NCBI RefSeq assembly: GCF_900106795.1
Contig: NZ_FNNS01000013.1
Span: 1 to 64,000, forward strand
Direction of reading: 5' to 3'
Source: Aequorivita viscosa
GTDB taxonomy: Bacteria; Bacteroidota; Bacteroidia; Flavobacteriales; Flavobacteriaceae
Length of the DNA: 64,000 bases
The position numbers were made by a program, and so were the translations under genes. Under the pieces are notes generated by a model that was given only the letters and a program-made list of their open reading frames with translations, ran no database searches and was not told the origin of the DNA. Each line of letters starts with the position of its first letter. Positions within the stretch are counted from its first letter, which is position 1. This document shows positions 1-8,998 of this stretch, one piece after another.

Positions 1-256
1 TATCAAGCTCATTGGCGAGCCTTCGCCTTCGCCTGTTGTATACACTTCGCTCAATTTTTGTATATATCATTTCGGGAAGTTTTCTGAAAAGATCGTTTTC
101 ACTATCTATGCCCATAAACTCAGCCGTTAAACTCAAACTTATCAGTTCCAAGTCACAGAGCTTTGGTTCACGCCTTTGATAGGGTAAAAGTTGATCTTTT
201 GATATTTTTCTTAAAACTTCCAATATTCTTTCGTAATTTGCACTTAAGTTGTTCAT
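1..256 (-). CDS. IS982-family transposase, N-terminal part (cut by window edge)
   Basis: Reading the minus strand from the ATG at 254-256 gives 85 codons that run off the left edge. The protein begins MNNLSANYERILEVLRK and continues through REPKLCDLELISLSLTAEF and KIERSVYNRRRRRL. This is the N-terminal domain I recognise from IS982-family transposases of Bacteroidota; the full family protein is about 290 residues with a DDE catalytic core, which would lie outside the window. The segment is too short for the six-frame listing but the frame is open throughout. Whether the element is intact or broken cannot be told from here. Confidence 0.8.
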   Translation of the reverse strand, partial: MNNLSANYERILEVLRKISKDQLLPYQRREPKLCDLELISLSLTAEFMGIDSENDLFRKLPEMIYTKIERSVYNRRRRRLANELD

Positions 257-341
257 ATATAATGTTTTATAGCTAAAACAAGATACTGATTATCAGTAAT
301 ATGGACAACTTTTTTCTTTTAAATCATAATGCACAACGGGT
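1..341 (-). mobile_element. IS982-type insertion sequence, one end
   Basis: The transposase start at 256 is followed by about 85 non-coding bases. The outer boundary is probably near 331-341, where the minus strand reads ACCCGTTGTGCATTATGAT, a plausible terminal inverted repeat for this family. The other end is outside the window, so neither the matching repeat nor a target-site duplication can be checked. The boundary is an inference. Confidence 0.5.
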
Positions 342-705
342 TATAATAGTTTAATTCTCCATAAATGTAAACGCTTTTGATTGAATTTGAAAATTAAGGC
401 AGTAGGTTGATAGACTGTTTTAGTGCAGTTTAATTTAGCCTGACTGCGTAAACACTATCCTTGTCACGTGGGGTATAAGTAGGTGTACGTATTGTGAGTT
501 TTTTCGAAATGCAAGAAATTTGAGTGATAAGAAATTAGGTAGGATATTAAAATGATTGAGGTTGGGCTTTTACTTAAAAAGAAATTTAAGTAAGCTTATT
601 TTGGTGTTTAGTTAATAATATGTGTTAAATAGTATATATTTAATTCTTTTAGCTGAATATTTTAATATTCCTTTTAACTTTGAAGATAACTATTAAATTA
701 TTAAC
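257..705. other. Gene-free spacer between IS end and cyclase gene
   Basis: About 450 AT-rich bases without a credible reading frame. The first part is the presumed IS end (to about 341). The rest shows no tRNA, hairpin terminator or repeat that I can support; the only signal is the promoter box at 675-682. Confidence 0.6.
675..682 (+). promoter_or_regulatory. -7 promoter box TAACTTTG for the cyclase operon
   Basis: Exact match to the Bacteroidota -7 consensus TAnnTTTG, ending 23 bases before the ATG at 706. No TTG element is visible at the expected -33 spacing, so only half of the promoter is supported. Confidence 0.5.
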
Positions 706-1548
706 ATGAAACTACTCATCACTTTAACCACTTTAAGTTTCATATTCATTGGATGTGAAAACAAGAAAGCTAGTATTTCGCCAGAGCAAACCGCTTCTTC
801 CACAGAAAAGTCAATGCTTGATGGAAACATTATTGACCTCACGCATACCTTTTCAAAAGAAAGTGTTTACTGGGTTACAGCCAAAGAATTCAAGTTAGAC
901 ACTGTTGCTTTTGGCGAAACAGATAAAGGCTATTTCTATTCGGCAAATAACTTTGAAACTGCGGAACACGGAGGAACTCATATAGATGCACCGATTCATT
1001 TTGCTGCAAATGCGCAATCCTTAGATGAAATCCCGTTAACTCGACTCATCGGACAGGGGATAAAAATTGATGTTTCTGAAAAGGCAAAGAATAATCGTGA
1101 TTATCAGGTTTCAGTAGAAGATTTCACCAATTGGGAAAAGGAAAATGGCACCATTCCTGAAGATGCTATTGTCTTACTAGAAACAGGGTTTTCAAAATTC
1201 TATCCAAATAAAAAGGAATACTTAGGCACTGACGAACGCGGAAATGATGCAGTACAAAAATTACATTTCCCAGGCTTGTTGCCAGAAGCTGCCACTTGGT
1301 TGGTTGAAAATAGAAAAATTAAAAGTATTGGATTGGATACAGCTAGTATAGACTATGGGCAATCGACTCATTTTCAAAGCCACGTTATTCTACTTTCAGA
1401 AAATATCCCAGCTTTTGAGAATGTCGCCAACTTGGATAAACTACCAGTTAAAGGCTTTCAAATTATCGCATTGCCAATGAAGATTAAAGGCGGCAGTGGT
1501 GGCCCTTTGCGGATTATTGCTATTGTTCCAGATGATTTAAAACTATAA
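706..1548 (+). CDS. Cyclase / kynurenine formamidase-like lipoprotein
   Basis: 280 residues. An N-terminal hydrophobic segment ends in a lipobox-like IFIGC (Cys17), so the protein is probably an SPII lipoprotein outside the cytoplasm. The metal-binding signature of the cyclase (KynB-like) family is clear: HGGTHIDAPIHF near residue 88, with a later DTASIDYGQSTHFQSH segment. Family members hydrolyse N-formylkynurenine or related amides, but many act on other substrates. It is first in an apparent operon with a YfcC carrier (86 bases on) and an M20 deacetylase, which suggests external hydrolysis followed by uptake and further deacylation. A link to the kynurenine genes at 23-28 kb is possible but unproven. 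Export is unusual for a tryptophan-pathway formamidase. Confidence 0.8.
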   Translation: MKLLITLTTLSFIFIGCENKKASISPEQTASSTEKSMLDGNIIDLTHTFSKESVYWVTAKEFKLDTVAFGETDKGYFYSANNFETAEHGGTHIDAPIHFAANAQSLDEIPLTRLIGQGIKIDVSEKAKNNRDYQVSVEDFTNWEKENGTIPEDAIVLLETGFSKFYPNKKEYLGTDERGNDAVQKLHFPGLLPEAATWLVENRKIKSIGLDTASIDYGQSTHFQSHVILLSENIPAFENVANLDKLPVKGFQIIALPMKIKGGSGGPLRIIAIVPDDLKL

Positions 1549-1634
1549 TTCAAATTAACTTGTAACCAATCAAGAAAATTCGACCTCGGAGTCAAGAATA
1601 TGGCTTTTCAGCTATAAAAAATTCCAATTAAACA

Positions 1635-3047
1635 ATGGATAAAACCAAAGGAGAAAAGCCATCAAACCTCAATAAACTCTTAAGCCGAACCCCTCACGCA
1701 ATCACCATGCTTTTTGGGATTATAGTATTTGTTTCGGTGTTAACCTATATACTTCCAGCAGGAACTTATGATCGCGTTCCTTTAAACGGCAGAGATGTCG
1801 TAGTTCCAGATTCATATAGCACAATTGCGTCTACGCCAATAAGTTTTCTTGATTTGTTTAAAGCCATTCCACTTGGATTTAAGGCTGCTTCAGATATAAT
1901 TTTCGTTGTTTTTGCGGGAGCGATAATGTTCGCTTTTATGGAGAAATCGAAAGCTGTTGAGAACTCCGTAGGCACTTTATTAAAACACATGGGGCTTCAA
2001 AGAAAACATCTTCTAATCGTTATTTTCACCTTTGTTTATGGGTTTTTAGGAATTGCTGTTGGGTATGAAAACAACATTGCGATGGTGCCCATAGCTGCCG
2101 TGTTAAGCCTTGCTCTTGGTGGAGATCTGATTTTAGCCGCGGGTATTTCGGTTGGCGCAATGACCATTGGGTTTGGACTTTCCCCAATTAATCCCTACAC
2201 AGTCGGGATGGGACACAAAATTGCTGAATTACCTATGTTCTCGGGTTATGGCCTTCGAAGTGTCCTGTGTTTAATAGCGCTTAGTGCTATGGCATTTTAT
2301 AATATTAGGTATTTTAAAAAGATAACCGCCTTTCCTGAAAAAAGCCTTGGGAAAGGGCTTGATGAAGAAGGGATTTCATTGTCAAAACCTATTCAAGAAT
2401 ACTCGGTATCTCCAAATAACTGGATGGTGATTTCAATATTTTTAATCGGTCTCACGGTAATTCTTTACGGGGTTTTTAACTTCAATTGGTACCTCACGGA
2501 GCTTTCTGCAATCTTTCTTATAATAGCATTAATCTGCGGACTCGTTTCGAAAATGGGAGCTACCACAATGAGCAAAACGGTTTTAAAAGCTGTTTCAATG
2601 GCTGCGCCTGGTGCATTTATGGTTGGCTTTGCTACGACTATTAAAGTGTTGATGGAAATGGGAAATATTGGCGATACTATTTCTTATAATCTAGCATTGA
2701 TGCTAAAAGATATGTCGCTTTATGGTTCGGCAATAAGTATGTCTATTTCTCAATCTGTAATCAATTTCTTCATTCCTTCTGGCAGTGGGCAGGCATTGGC
2801 AACCTTGCCAGTAATGATTCCCCTAGGAGAAACTTTAGGATTGACGAGACAAACATCTATTTTGGCTTTCCAGATAGGAGATGGGATTTCAAATTTGATA
2901 AACCCTACTTTGGGCGGATTAGTCGCTATGTTGGCAATGTGCAGAGTGCCTTTAGATAGATGGATTCGGTTTATATTTCCAATGGTGATGTTGCTTCTCG
3001 CATTGGCGTTTACCGCTTTAATTGTGGCTGTGGCAACGGGGTATTAA
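1635..3047 (+). CDS. YfcC family carrier (DcuC/ion transporter superfamily)
   Basis: 470 residues, strongly hydrophobic, with roughly a dozen predicted membrane segments. The start (TPHAITMLFGIIVFV, then LTYILPAGTYDR) and the conserved GYENNIAMVPIAA and INFFIPSGSGQAL segments are typical of YfcC/AbgT-like carriers. These are thought to move carboxylates, peptides or amino acids across the inner membrane, but the substrate here is unknown. It sits between the cyclase-like lipoprotein and the M20 deacetylase on the same strand, with spacers of 86 and 72 bases, so it most likely imports the product of the former or the substrate of the latter. Confidence 0.85.
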   Translation: MDKTKGEKPSNLNKLLSRTPHAITMLFGIIVFVSVLTYILPAGTYDRVPLNGRDVVVPDSYSTIASTPISFLDLFKAIPLGFKAASDIIFVVFAGAIMFAFMEKSKAVENSVGTLLKHMGLQRKHLLIVIFTFVYGFLGIAVGYENNIAMVPIAAVLSLALGGDLILAAGISVGAMTIGFGLSPINPYTVGMGHKIAELPMFSGYGLRSVLCLIALSAMAFYNIRYFKKITAFPEKSLGKGLDEEGISLSKPIQEYSVSPNNWMVISIFLIGLTVILYGVFNFNWYLTELSAIFLIIALICGLVSKMGATTMSKTVLKAVSMAAPGAFMVGFATTIKVLMEMGNIGDTISYNLALMLKDMSLYGSAISMSISQSVINFFIPSGSGQALATLPVMIPLGETLGLTRQTSILAFQIGDGISNLINPTLGGLVAMLAMCRVPLDRWIRFIFPMVMLLLALAFTALIVAVATGY

Positions 3048-3119
3048 ATTTGATGTAAGACTAAAGAACTTATGTCTAAATTAAAATTAAGTTAGCCGAA
3101 ATCGTAAAAATAAAATAGT

Positions 3120-4274
3120 ATGACAACAATACAGATTTTAGAAAAGTTAGTGTCTTTCCCCGTTTTGGGTGGTGAATCTAATTTGGAGATAATTAATTGG
3201 ATTAAAAACCATATTGAATCATTAGATATTACCACGACTTTAGTCCCTAATGATAATGGAACAAAAGCTTCTTTACATTGCCGAATAGGTCCAGCCGTTG
3301 ATGGAGGGGTTATATTATCAGGACATACAGATGTGGTTCCTGTTGAAGGGCAAGCTTGGGTAACAGACCCATTTAAACTTATTGATAAAGGTGATGGAAA
3401 CTTATACGGAAGAGGAACGTGTGATATGAAAGGTTTTCTAGCAATTTGTTTGCACAGCATCTTTAAAATGATTGCCGCCAACTTAAATAAACCTATTTAT
3501 TTTGCCTTTTCGTATGATGAAGAAATAGGTTGTTTGGCAGCTCCCGAGTTGATTCAGCATATAAACAAAACATACAAAGAAAAGCCGAAATATGCCCTTA
3601 TCGGCGAACCTTCAATGCTTCATCCAATTTTAGCTCAAAAGGGAATTAATATTTTCGATACTCATATTTCTGCATCGACTGGGCATAGCAGCCGAATTAA
3701 AATAGAAGTAAGCGCAATTCACGAAGCGACAAGGTTGATAGGTTGGCTGGAAGATAAAATGAACAAATTGATTGATGCAACACCAAACGATGATCGTTTT
3801 ATTCCGCCGCATACAACAATTCATGTGGGACAATTTAACGGTGGAATTGCGCCGAATGTAATAGCCGATAAAGCTTCGTTTTCTTGGGATATACGAACAG
3901 TTCCCTCTGATTCAATTGACGATATATTGAAGGATTTTAAACAATACTGTTCACAACGTGAAAAAGAACTGTCTAAGGTCTTTCCAGGATTTAAGATTGA
4001 AACCATTCCAAGGCACCCTGAGGTTCCACATTTAGATACACATTACGAAATGGATATCGTCAATTTAATCAAGATGATTTCAGGCAATAGTAATTATAGT
4101 GCCGTGTCGTATGCTTCCGAAGCTGGTCAATTTTCGCAAGGTGGTTTTGAAAGTGTTATTTGTGGCCCTGGATCAATTGCTCAAGCTCATACAGCAAATG
4201 AGTTTATTTCAAAGGAACAAATCAGAAAAGGGGAGGAGATGCTAGAACGTTTAATTTTTGAGATGAGTTCTTGA
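3120..4274 (+). CDS. argE: M20 family deacetylase, acetylornithine deacetylase-like
   Basis: 384 residues, the usual length for ArgE/DapE-type M20 zinc hydrolases. Visible metal and catalytic residues: GHTDVVP (His69, Asp71), GRGTCDMKG (Asp102) and SYDEEIGC (Glu134/Glu135). The sequence is closer to ArgE, which removes acetyl from N2-acetylornithine, than to DapE. Its position behind a formamidase-like lipoprotein and a carrier, and not in an arginine cluster, leaves room for a catabolic role on another N-acylated amino acid. The family call is firm, the exact substrate is not. Confidence 0.85.
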   Translation: MTTIQILEKLVSFPVLGGESNLEIINWIKNHIESLDITTTLVPNDNGTKASLHCRIGPAVDGGVILSGHTDVVPVEGQAWVTDPFKLIDKGDGNLYGRGTCDMKGFLAICLHSIFKMIAANLNKPIYFAFSYDEEIGCLAAPELIQHINKTYKEKPKYALIGEPSMLHPILAQKGINIFDTHISASTGHSSRIKIEVSAIHEATRLIGWLEDKMNKLIDATPNDDRFIPPHTTIHVGQFNGGIAPNVIADKASFSWDIRTVPSDSIDDILKDFKQYCSQREKELSKVFPGFKIETIPRHPEVPHLDTHYEMDIVNLIKMISGNSNYSAVSYASEAGQFSQGGFESVICGPGSIAQAHTANEFISKEQIRKGEEMLERLIFEMSS

Positions 4275-4351
4275 TGATTGAATTTAATGCAAAGGCGTTA
4301 TTTTGAATAGTGTTATAGGTAAATTTAAATCGCCCGGTTTAATACTAATAA

Positions 4352-5104
4352 CTAAACCTTAGGAAGCAGCTTAGGGTTAATATCCAAAATGTTTTCGTTT
4401 TGATATCTCGTGATAAATTCATCTGAAAAAAACTCACTTCCTAAAAGTTTTTCGTCAGAAAGCATTTTCTTTACATCAATCTTTTCGTTGTATTCTTTTA
4501 GCATTGGGATTGACACTGGCGCATAACTAAAATGCCACGGCTCGTATTTAAAACCTTTTCGGTTGCCGTTATCGGTGTAAACTTCATAGAAGTCAAATCT
4601 TTCAGCATTGGCATCTAGCCAAACTTTGAAGTTGCAATAAGGGCCATTTCCGTGGAAGTTTTCAGGCATTAGCACATTGGCAGGACGTGGCGCATTTGCA
4701 TCTATTAAATCTATATCTGTTCCCCAATGATGGCGAGAGGTGCCAGGAATGGTGGAGTATTCAATAATTTTCTCAATGGCTTTTTCAGGTGAAAGCCCTT
4801 CATTTGTAAACCGTTTGTATTTTCTTTCAAATAATTCTTTTTGGCGCTGAAAACTTCGGTAAGCCGAAACTACTTCAATTTTAATATTTTCTTTTGCCGC
4901 TTCAACTTTCATTCGGTTAAACGCTTCTTTAGCGGCTTTGTGCATTTTTGAAGTATAACTATCACCAATAATATCGGGGTTTCCTTGTCCAATTAGTTGG
5001 TTTCGAGTAAATTCTTCTGAAAAACTTGTGAAAGAAAAATGAGGAAATATGGCCAACCCTAGTCCCATAAGACCAGAAATTTTAATAAATTCGTTTCGCT
5101 TCAT
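4352..5104 (-). CDS. M15 family D-alanyl-D-alanine carboxypeptidase (VanY-like)
   Basis: 250 residues with an N-terminal export signal (MKRNEFIKISGLMGLGLAIF). The M15B zinc signature is present: AYRSFQRQKELF, then SRHHWGTDID (His125 and Asp132 as likely ligands) and EPWHFSY with the third ligand His. Such enzymes trim the terminal D-Ala of peptidoglycan stem peptides in the periplasm. The gene is convergent with the argE-like gene and divergent from the GNAT gene, with only 37 bases between the two start codons, so it is probably transcribed alone. Confidence 0.85.
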   Translation of the reverse strand: MKRNEFIKISGLMGLGLAIFPHFSFTSFSEEFTRNQLIGQGNPDIIGDSYTSKMHKAAKEAFNRMKVEAAKENIKIEVVSAYRSFQRQKELFERKYKRFTNEGLSPEKAIEKIIEYSTIPGTSRHHWGTDIDLIDANAPRPANVLMPENFHGNGPYCNFKVWLDANAERFDFYEVYTDNGNRKGFKYEPWHFSYAPVSIPMLKEYNEKIDVKKMLSDEKLLGSEFFSDEFITRYQNENILDINPKLLPKV

Positions 5105-5141
5105 TATAATGAATTTGTGAAGTTTTAAAATTACTATTAAT

Positions 5142-5576
5142 TTGAAAGATAACGCTATTTCTATTCGTATTATTGAGGCGACGGAGATTTTCAGAATTCT
5201 TCCCCTAATTCAAAAGCTCGGTAATTATGCTGTCCCAGAACCCATCTTAAAAGAACGTCTTTTAGAAATGACACAGCAGAATTATGAATGCCTTGGCATT
5301 TTTGATGCGGAGGTTTTAATTGGCACTTGCGGACTCTGGTTTCAAACACGACATTATGCGGGTAGAAGCTTAGAAATGGATCATGTAATTATTGACGATG
5401 CCTATCGAGGCCAAGGAATTGGTGAAATAATGGTCAATTTTGTCACCGATTATGCTAAGGAAAAATCGTGTAATTGGATTGAATTAAACAGCTATGTCTA
5501 TAATTTTCCTTCGCATAAGTTCTTTTACAATCAAGGCTTTGTGGCTAAGGGATATCATTTTGTAAAGGAATTGTAA
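5142..5576 (+). CDS. GNAT family N-acetyltransferase
   Basis: 144 residues. The acetyl-CoA binding segment DDAYRGQGIGEIMVNFVTDYA (motif A, Q/RxxGxG/A) is clear near residues 86-106, followed by the C-terminal NFPSHKFFYNQGF segment typical of GNATs. No ATG is available at the 5' end. The frame is closed upstream at 5118, so I chose the TTG at 5142; an ATT six bases upstream is the only rival. The substrate is unknown. The gene is divergent from the M15 peptidase. Confidence 0.8.
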   Translation: MKDNAISIRIIEATEIFRILPLIQKLGNYAVPEPILKERLLEMTQQNYECLGIFDAEVLIGTCGLWFQTRHYAGRSLEMDHVIIDDAYRGQGIGEIMVNFVTDYAKEKSCNWIELNSYVYNFPSHKFFYNQGFVAKGYHFVKEL

Positions 5577-5640
5577 CTCCGGCTTCACTCTTTCAGCAAA
5601 GTTTCAGGTATTGAAAGGAACTGAAATGTGCACCCAGAAT

Positions 5641-6342
5641 TTAGAAATTCATAATTGTTCCGGTTGCTACTTCATAAGGTGCTTTTCCTTGTTCAAAAAC
5701 ACGAGCTTCTAATTTGCCTTTCAATTTAATTTCATCGCCTTTAACGCGTAACCAGCTTCCTTCACGTAAACCAACTACTGGAACGGTGTTTTGCGTGTGG
5801 AATTCTGCAATTCTGGTTTCACGCGTTTCGCCCATATGGGTACTTTCTGGGTTTGGGTCTAAATAGTGCGGATTAAGGTTAAAAGGTATCACACCCAAAG
5901 TTTTAAACGATGGTGGGTAAACGATTGGCATATCGTTCGTGGTTTGCATAGAAGTTCCACAAATATTGCTTCCGGCACTGGTTCCCATATATGGTAAGCC
6001 GTTAAAAATAGCTTCGCGAAGTGGTTGCATTAATTCTAAGCGATAAAGTGCATCGACCAAAACAAATGTATTTCCACCACCAGTAAAAACACCTTTTGCA
6101 TTTTTAATAGCTTCAACAGGATTACTAAATGTATGTAATCCGATAAGTTTTTTGCCTATTTTTTCGAATGCCTTAGCAGCTTTGGTAGTATATTCATCGT
6201 GGCTTATTCCGCCAGGACGGGCGTATGGAATAAAAATGACTTCATTGGTGTTTTTAAATAGTTCAGCCATTTCTTCGGTTAGATAATCTAAATAATTTCC
6301 ACCAAAAACAGTGCTTGTACTTGCTACAATAAAGTTTTTCAT
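5641..6342 (-). CDS. pepE: Dipeptidase E (aspartyl dipeptidase, S51 family)
   Basis: 233 residues. The nucleophile elbow GTSAGSN (Ser122) and the GVFTGGGNTF segment identify the S51 peptidase E family, a cytoplasmic serine dipeptidase acting on Asp-X dipeptides. A longer frame reaches 6375, but the ATG at 6342 fits better. It starts the conserved MKNFIVAST segment, and an exact -7 box lies 20 bases upstream of it, so the extra codons would fall at or before the transcription start. Confidence 0.88.
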   Translation of the reverse strand: MKNFIVASTSTVFGGNYLDYLTEEMAELFKNTNEVIFIPYARPGGISHDEYTTKAAKAFEKIGKKLIGLHTFSNPVEAIKNAKGVFTGGGNTFVLVDALYRLELMQPLREAIFNGLPYMGTSAGSNICGTSMQTTNDMPIVYPPSFKTLGVIPFNLNPHYLDPNPESTHMGETRETRIAEFHTQNTVPVVGLREGSWLRVKGDEIKLKGKLEARVFEQGKAPYEVATGTIMNF

Positions 6343-6362
6343 TTTAAAAAAAGTTAGTGTTG

Positions 6363-6370
6363 CAAATCTA
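6363..6370 (-). promoter_or_regulatory. -7 promoter box TAGATTTG for pepE
   Basis: Exact TAnnTTTG on the minus strand, 20 bases before the chosen pepE ATG. It also supports the shorter pepE start. Confidence 0.5.
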
Positions 6371-6470
6371 GCCATTGGAATGAAACTTAGCAGCGTTTAA
6401 CGTAACAAAACTGAATAAAAGTTTGATGTCGTTACTCTTGTCAATACTTAATTTATTCACTTTAAACATG

Positions 6471-6507
6471 AAAAAACCGCTTCCTAAAAAAATGGGAAAC
6501 GGTTTTT
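6471..6507 (-). terminator. Rho-independent terminator
   Basis: Stem AACCG(c)TTCC / GGGAA(a)CGGTT closes a short A-rich loop. On the minus strand it is followed by a T-run, so it should end transcription of the secreted-protein gene at 6539-7057. Confidence 0.65.
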
Positions 6508-6538
6508 GTTAGTAGGGGAGTTGCTGTTTTAAGGTATA

Positions 6539-7057
6539 TTATTGTTTATCGTCCTTTAAATGCATTTTATAAATTTGATATTCAACTGCATCGGTTTTTG
6601 GGTTATAACTTTCTACAACAAAGTTACCTTCTTCATTAAAATAACCGAATGACGATTGACCATTTTGTGAATAAATATAATAACCGTTTTGCGAAGTTGG
6701 CTTAATTACGGCGTAATCTTCTCTAGTTTTATTGTCTTTAATGGTCATCAATCGATATCCGTCTTTATCTTTTTGGTTTAAAAACTGAAATCTATTTCCA
6801 TCGTAGCCATAAGTTACTTCAGTGTTAACTTCAACAGGAGTCATTACAATATTCTGATTGGTCTTTTTTACATCGGCCGCACTCAACTTTACTTTTTGAT
6901 TCTTTTTAATGGAAACAGCTTTAGTTGATTCGGTTGTTCCTTTGTTATCTTTGACTTCGGTTTTGGTTATAACAGTTTCTTTTTGAGTATTCAAATTTTT
7001 CTGTGCAAAGCCAGTGGTAAAGGCTGCTAATGCAAAAATTAATGCTATTTTTTTCAT
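6539..7057 (-). CDS. Secreted protein of unknown function
   Basis: 172 residues from the ATG at 7057; an ATG two codons upstream (7063) is equally usable. The N-terminus (MKKIALIFALAAFTTGFAQ) is a clean SPI signal peptide. The mature part is rich in Lys, Thr and Gln. Its C-terminal half has repeated YDGNRFQFLN, GYYIYSQNGQSSFGYF and EGNFVVESY segments that look like beta strands. I do not recognise the family. It has its own -7 box and terminator, so it is a single-gene unit between pepE and ychF. Confidence 0.75.
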   Translation of the reverse strand: MKKIALIFALAAFTTGFAQKNLNTQKETVITKTEVKDNKGTTESTKAVSIKKNQKVKLSAADVKKTNQNIVMTPVEVNTEVTYGYDGNRFQFLNQKDKDGYRLMTIKDNKTREDYAVIKPTSQNGYYIYSQNGQSSFGYFNEEGNFVVESYNPKTDAVEYQIYKMHLKDDKQ

Positions 7058-7086
7058 AATCATGGTTTTCTTTTAATTGTTTACTA

Positions 7087-7094
7087 CAAAAATA
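7087..7094 (-). promoter_or_regulatory. -7 promoter box TATTTTTG for the secreted protein
   Basis: Exact TAnnTTTG on the minus strand, 23-29 bases before the two candidate ATGs. A TTG (plus-strand CAA at 7119-7121) lies 24 bases further upstream, slightly long for a -33 element. Confidence 0.5.
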
Positions 7095-7300
7095 GTCAGT
7101 ATGAATGTTAAATATGCACAATAGCGTTATAATCATTTCACAAAAACTTGACTGTTTTCAAGGTATTCAACGCAAAGATGCATTTAATTGAAATGCGTTC
7201 AGTCAAACAATTTAAGTGAGGGTTGAGGTGGGTTGTAATTACAACGTAATCTTTTCTGAAAAGCATTTTTGGTTGCTGTGAAAAGTTTGATACTATGGTG

Positions 7301-7308
7301 TATATTTG
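7301..7308 (+). promoter_or_regulatory. -7 promoter box TATATTTG for ychF
   Basis: Exact TAnnTTTG ending 21 bases before the ychF ATG. No well-spaced TTG element was found upstream. Confidence 0.55.
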
Positions 7309-7329
7309 CAACCTCAAAAAAAAGAATAA

Positions 7330-8424
7330 ATGAAAGCAGGTATTGTAGGATTACCGAATGTTGGAAAATCAACACTATTTAATTGTTTATCCAATGCAAA
7401 GGCGCAAAGTGCGAATTTTCCATTTTGTACTATTGAACCCAATGTGGGTGTTGTTAACGTTCCAGATCCTAGGTTATTGAAACTTGAAGAACTGGTAAAC
7501 CCTGAGCGCGTTTTACCCGCAACTGTCGAAATAGTTGATATTGCTGGTCTTGTAAAGGGAGCCAGTAAAGGAGAGGGTCTTGGTAACCAATTTTTAAGCA
7601 ACATCCGTGAAACTGATGCTATATTGCACGTTTTGAGATGTTTTGACAACGACAATATCGTACACGTTGATGGTAATGTAGACCCAATTAGAGATAAGGA
7701 AACAATCGACATGGAGCTTCAATTGAAGGATCTAGAAACGGTTGATAAAAAGCTGGAAAAAGTAAAACGGGCTGCAAGAACTGGAAATAAAGAAGCCCAA
7801 AAAGAAGAAGCTGTATTGTTAAAGGTAAAGGCTGGATTAGAAGCTGGGATTTCGGTACGCGCAATAGAATTGAGTGAAGAGGAAGAAATTGAGTATGTTG
7901 TTCCTTCGCAATTTATTACCGACAAACCTGTACTATATGTGTGCAATGTAGATGAAAACTCTGCCGTTTCTGGAAATGCGTATGTTGAAAAAGTAAAAGA
8001 AGCTGTCGCAGCCGAAAATGCTGAAGTTCTTGTTTTAGCTGTTGGCACCGAGGCCGATATTACCGAATTGGAAACTTTTGAAGAACGCCAAATGTTCTTG
8101 GAAGATTTAGGCTTAGACGAAGCTGGTTCTGCAAAATTAATTCGAAGTGCTTATAAATTATTGAATTTGCAAACCTACTTTACTGCTGGAGTAAAAGAAG
8201 TTCGTGCTTGGACCATTCCGGTTGGTGCCACCGCGCCACAAGCAGCAGGAGTAATACACACAGACTTTGAAAAAGGTTTTATTAGAGCCGAAGTTATTAA
8301 ATATGAAGACTTTGTAAATTACGGAAGCGAAGCAAAAGTAAAAGAAGCTGGAAAAATGGGAGTAGAAGGGAAGGAATACATCGTAAAAGATGGCGATGTA
8401 ATGCATTTCCGATTTAACGTGTAA
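7330..8424 (+). CDS. ychF: Redox-regulated ATPase YchF (Obg family)
   Basis: 364 residues, the standard length. It begins [15 protein letters not shown] with the P-loop at about residues 7-15, then [20 protein letters not shown] (G3 region), a coiled-coil segment around residues 130-165, and the C-terminal TGS domain ([17 protein letters not shown] to the end). YchF binds ribosomes and prefers ATP over GTP. It is monocistronic here, with a promoter box before and a terminator after. Confidence 0.95.
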   Translation: MKAGIVGLPNVGKSTLFNCLSNAKAQSANFPFCTIEPNVGVVNVPDPRLLKLEELVNPERVLPATVEIVDIAGLVKGASKGEGLGNQFLSNIRETDAILHVLRCFDNDNIVHVDGNVDPIRDKETIDMELQLKDLETVDKKLEKVKRAARTGNKEAQKEEAVLLKVKAGLEAGISVRAIELSEEEEIEYVVPSQFITDKPVLYVCNVDENSAVSGNAYVEKVKEAVAAENAEVLVLAVGTEADITELETFEERQMFLEDLGLDEAGSAKLIRSAYKLLNLQTYFTAGVKEVRAWTIPVGATAPQAAGVIHTDFEKGFIRAEVIKYEDFVNYGSEAKVKEAGKMGVEGKEYIVKDGDVMHFRFNV

Positions 8425-8998
8425 TCAACCTAATTTAGTGGTTTTTTTATATTAAACAATTTTTTAAACACATAGCTAAAATCATAAAACGGCTCATTTG
8501 AGTCGTTTTTTTTAATATATAGATTGAAGTAATATAGGTAAACCTGCTAATTGACTCAAGTATTGAATAATTTTTCACAGTTGAACTCTTAACTCCTTCA
8601 TAATTTCACTAGGAATGTTAACATAACCCAAATTGGCTTGCTATTTCTTTAAAATTAGGTTTTTTAAAATTATTTGAGATTTATTTCAGACTTGATTTTT
8701 AAGTTGACAATTCATTTTTAAGTGGTTTCTTTCACAAACTATATACTTAATGAGATGATTGAGTGTTAATTACCAATTTCGCGAATTTTCTTCATGAAAA
8801 ATTAAAATTAAATTTCTTGCCATCATACTAATTTAAAGGGCTGTTTTAACAATTACAGTGCTTTGTCATCACAAATATTTTTTACATTTACAGAACAGAA
8901 GGTTATCTCTATCTTGATATTTTTTATTATAAAGATAGAGTTTAGGATGAAAATATCCCCCTCTTTTTATACTGAACAACCAACTAAAACAAACCTAA
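8425..8998 (+). other. AT-rich spacer between ychF and an orphan gene
   Basis: About 570 bases. It holds the ychF terminator at 8486-8513. A short frame at 8863-9081 overlaps the following gene in another frame and has no recognisable features, so I do not call it. No RNA gene or repeat was seen. Confidence 0.6.
8486..8513 (+). terminator. Terminator downstream of ychF
   Basis: AAAACGGCTCA / TGAGTCGTTTT forms a near-perfect stem (one G-T pair) around a short loop and runs into a T-tract on the plus strand. Confidence 0.75.
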
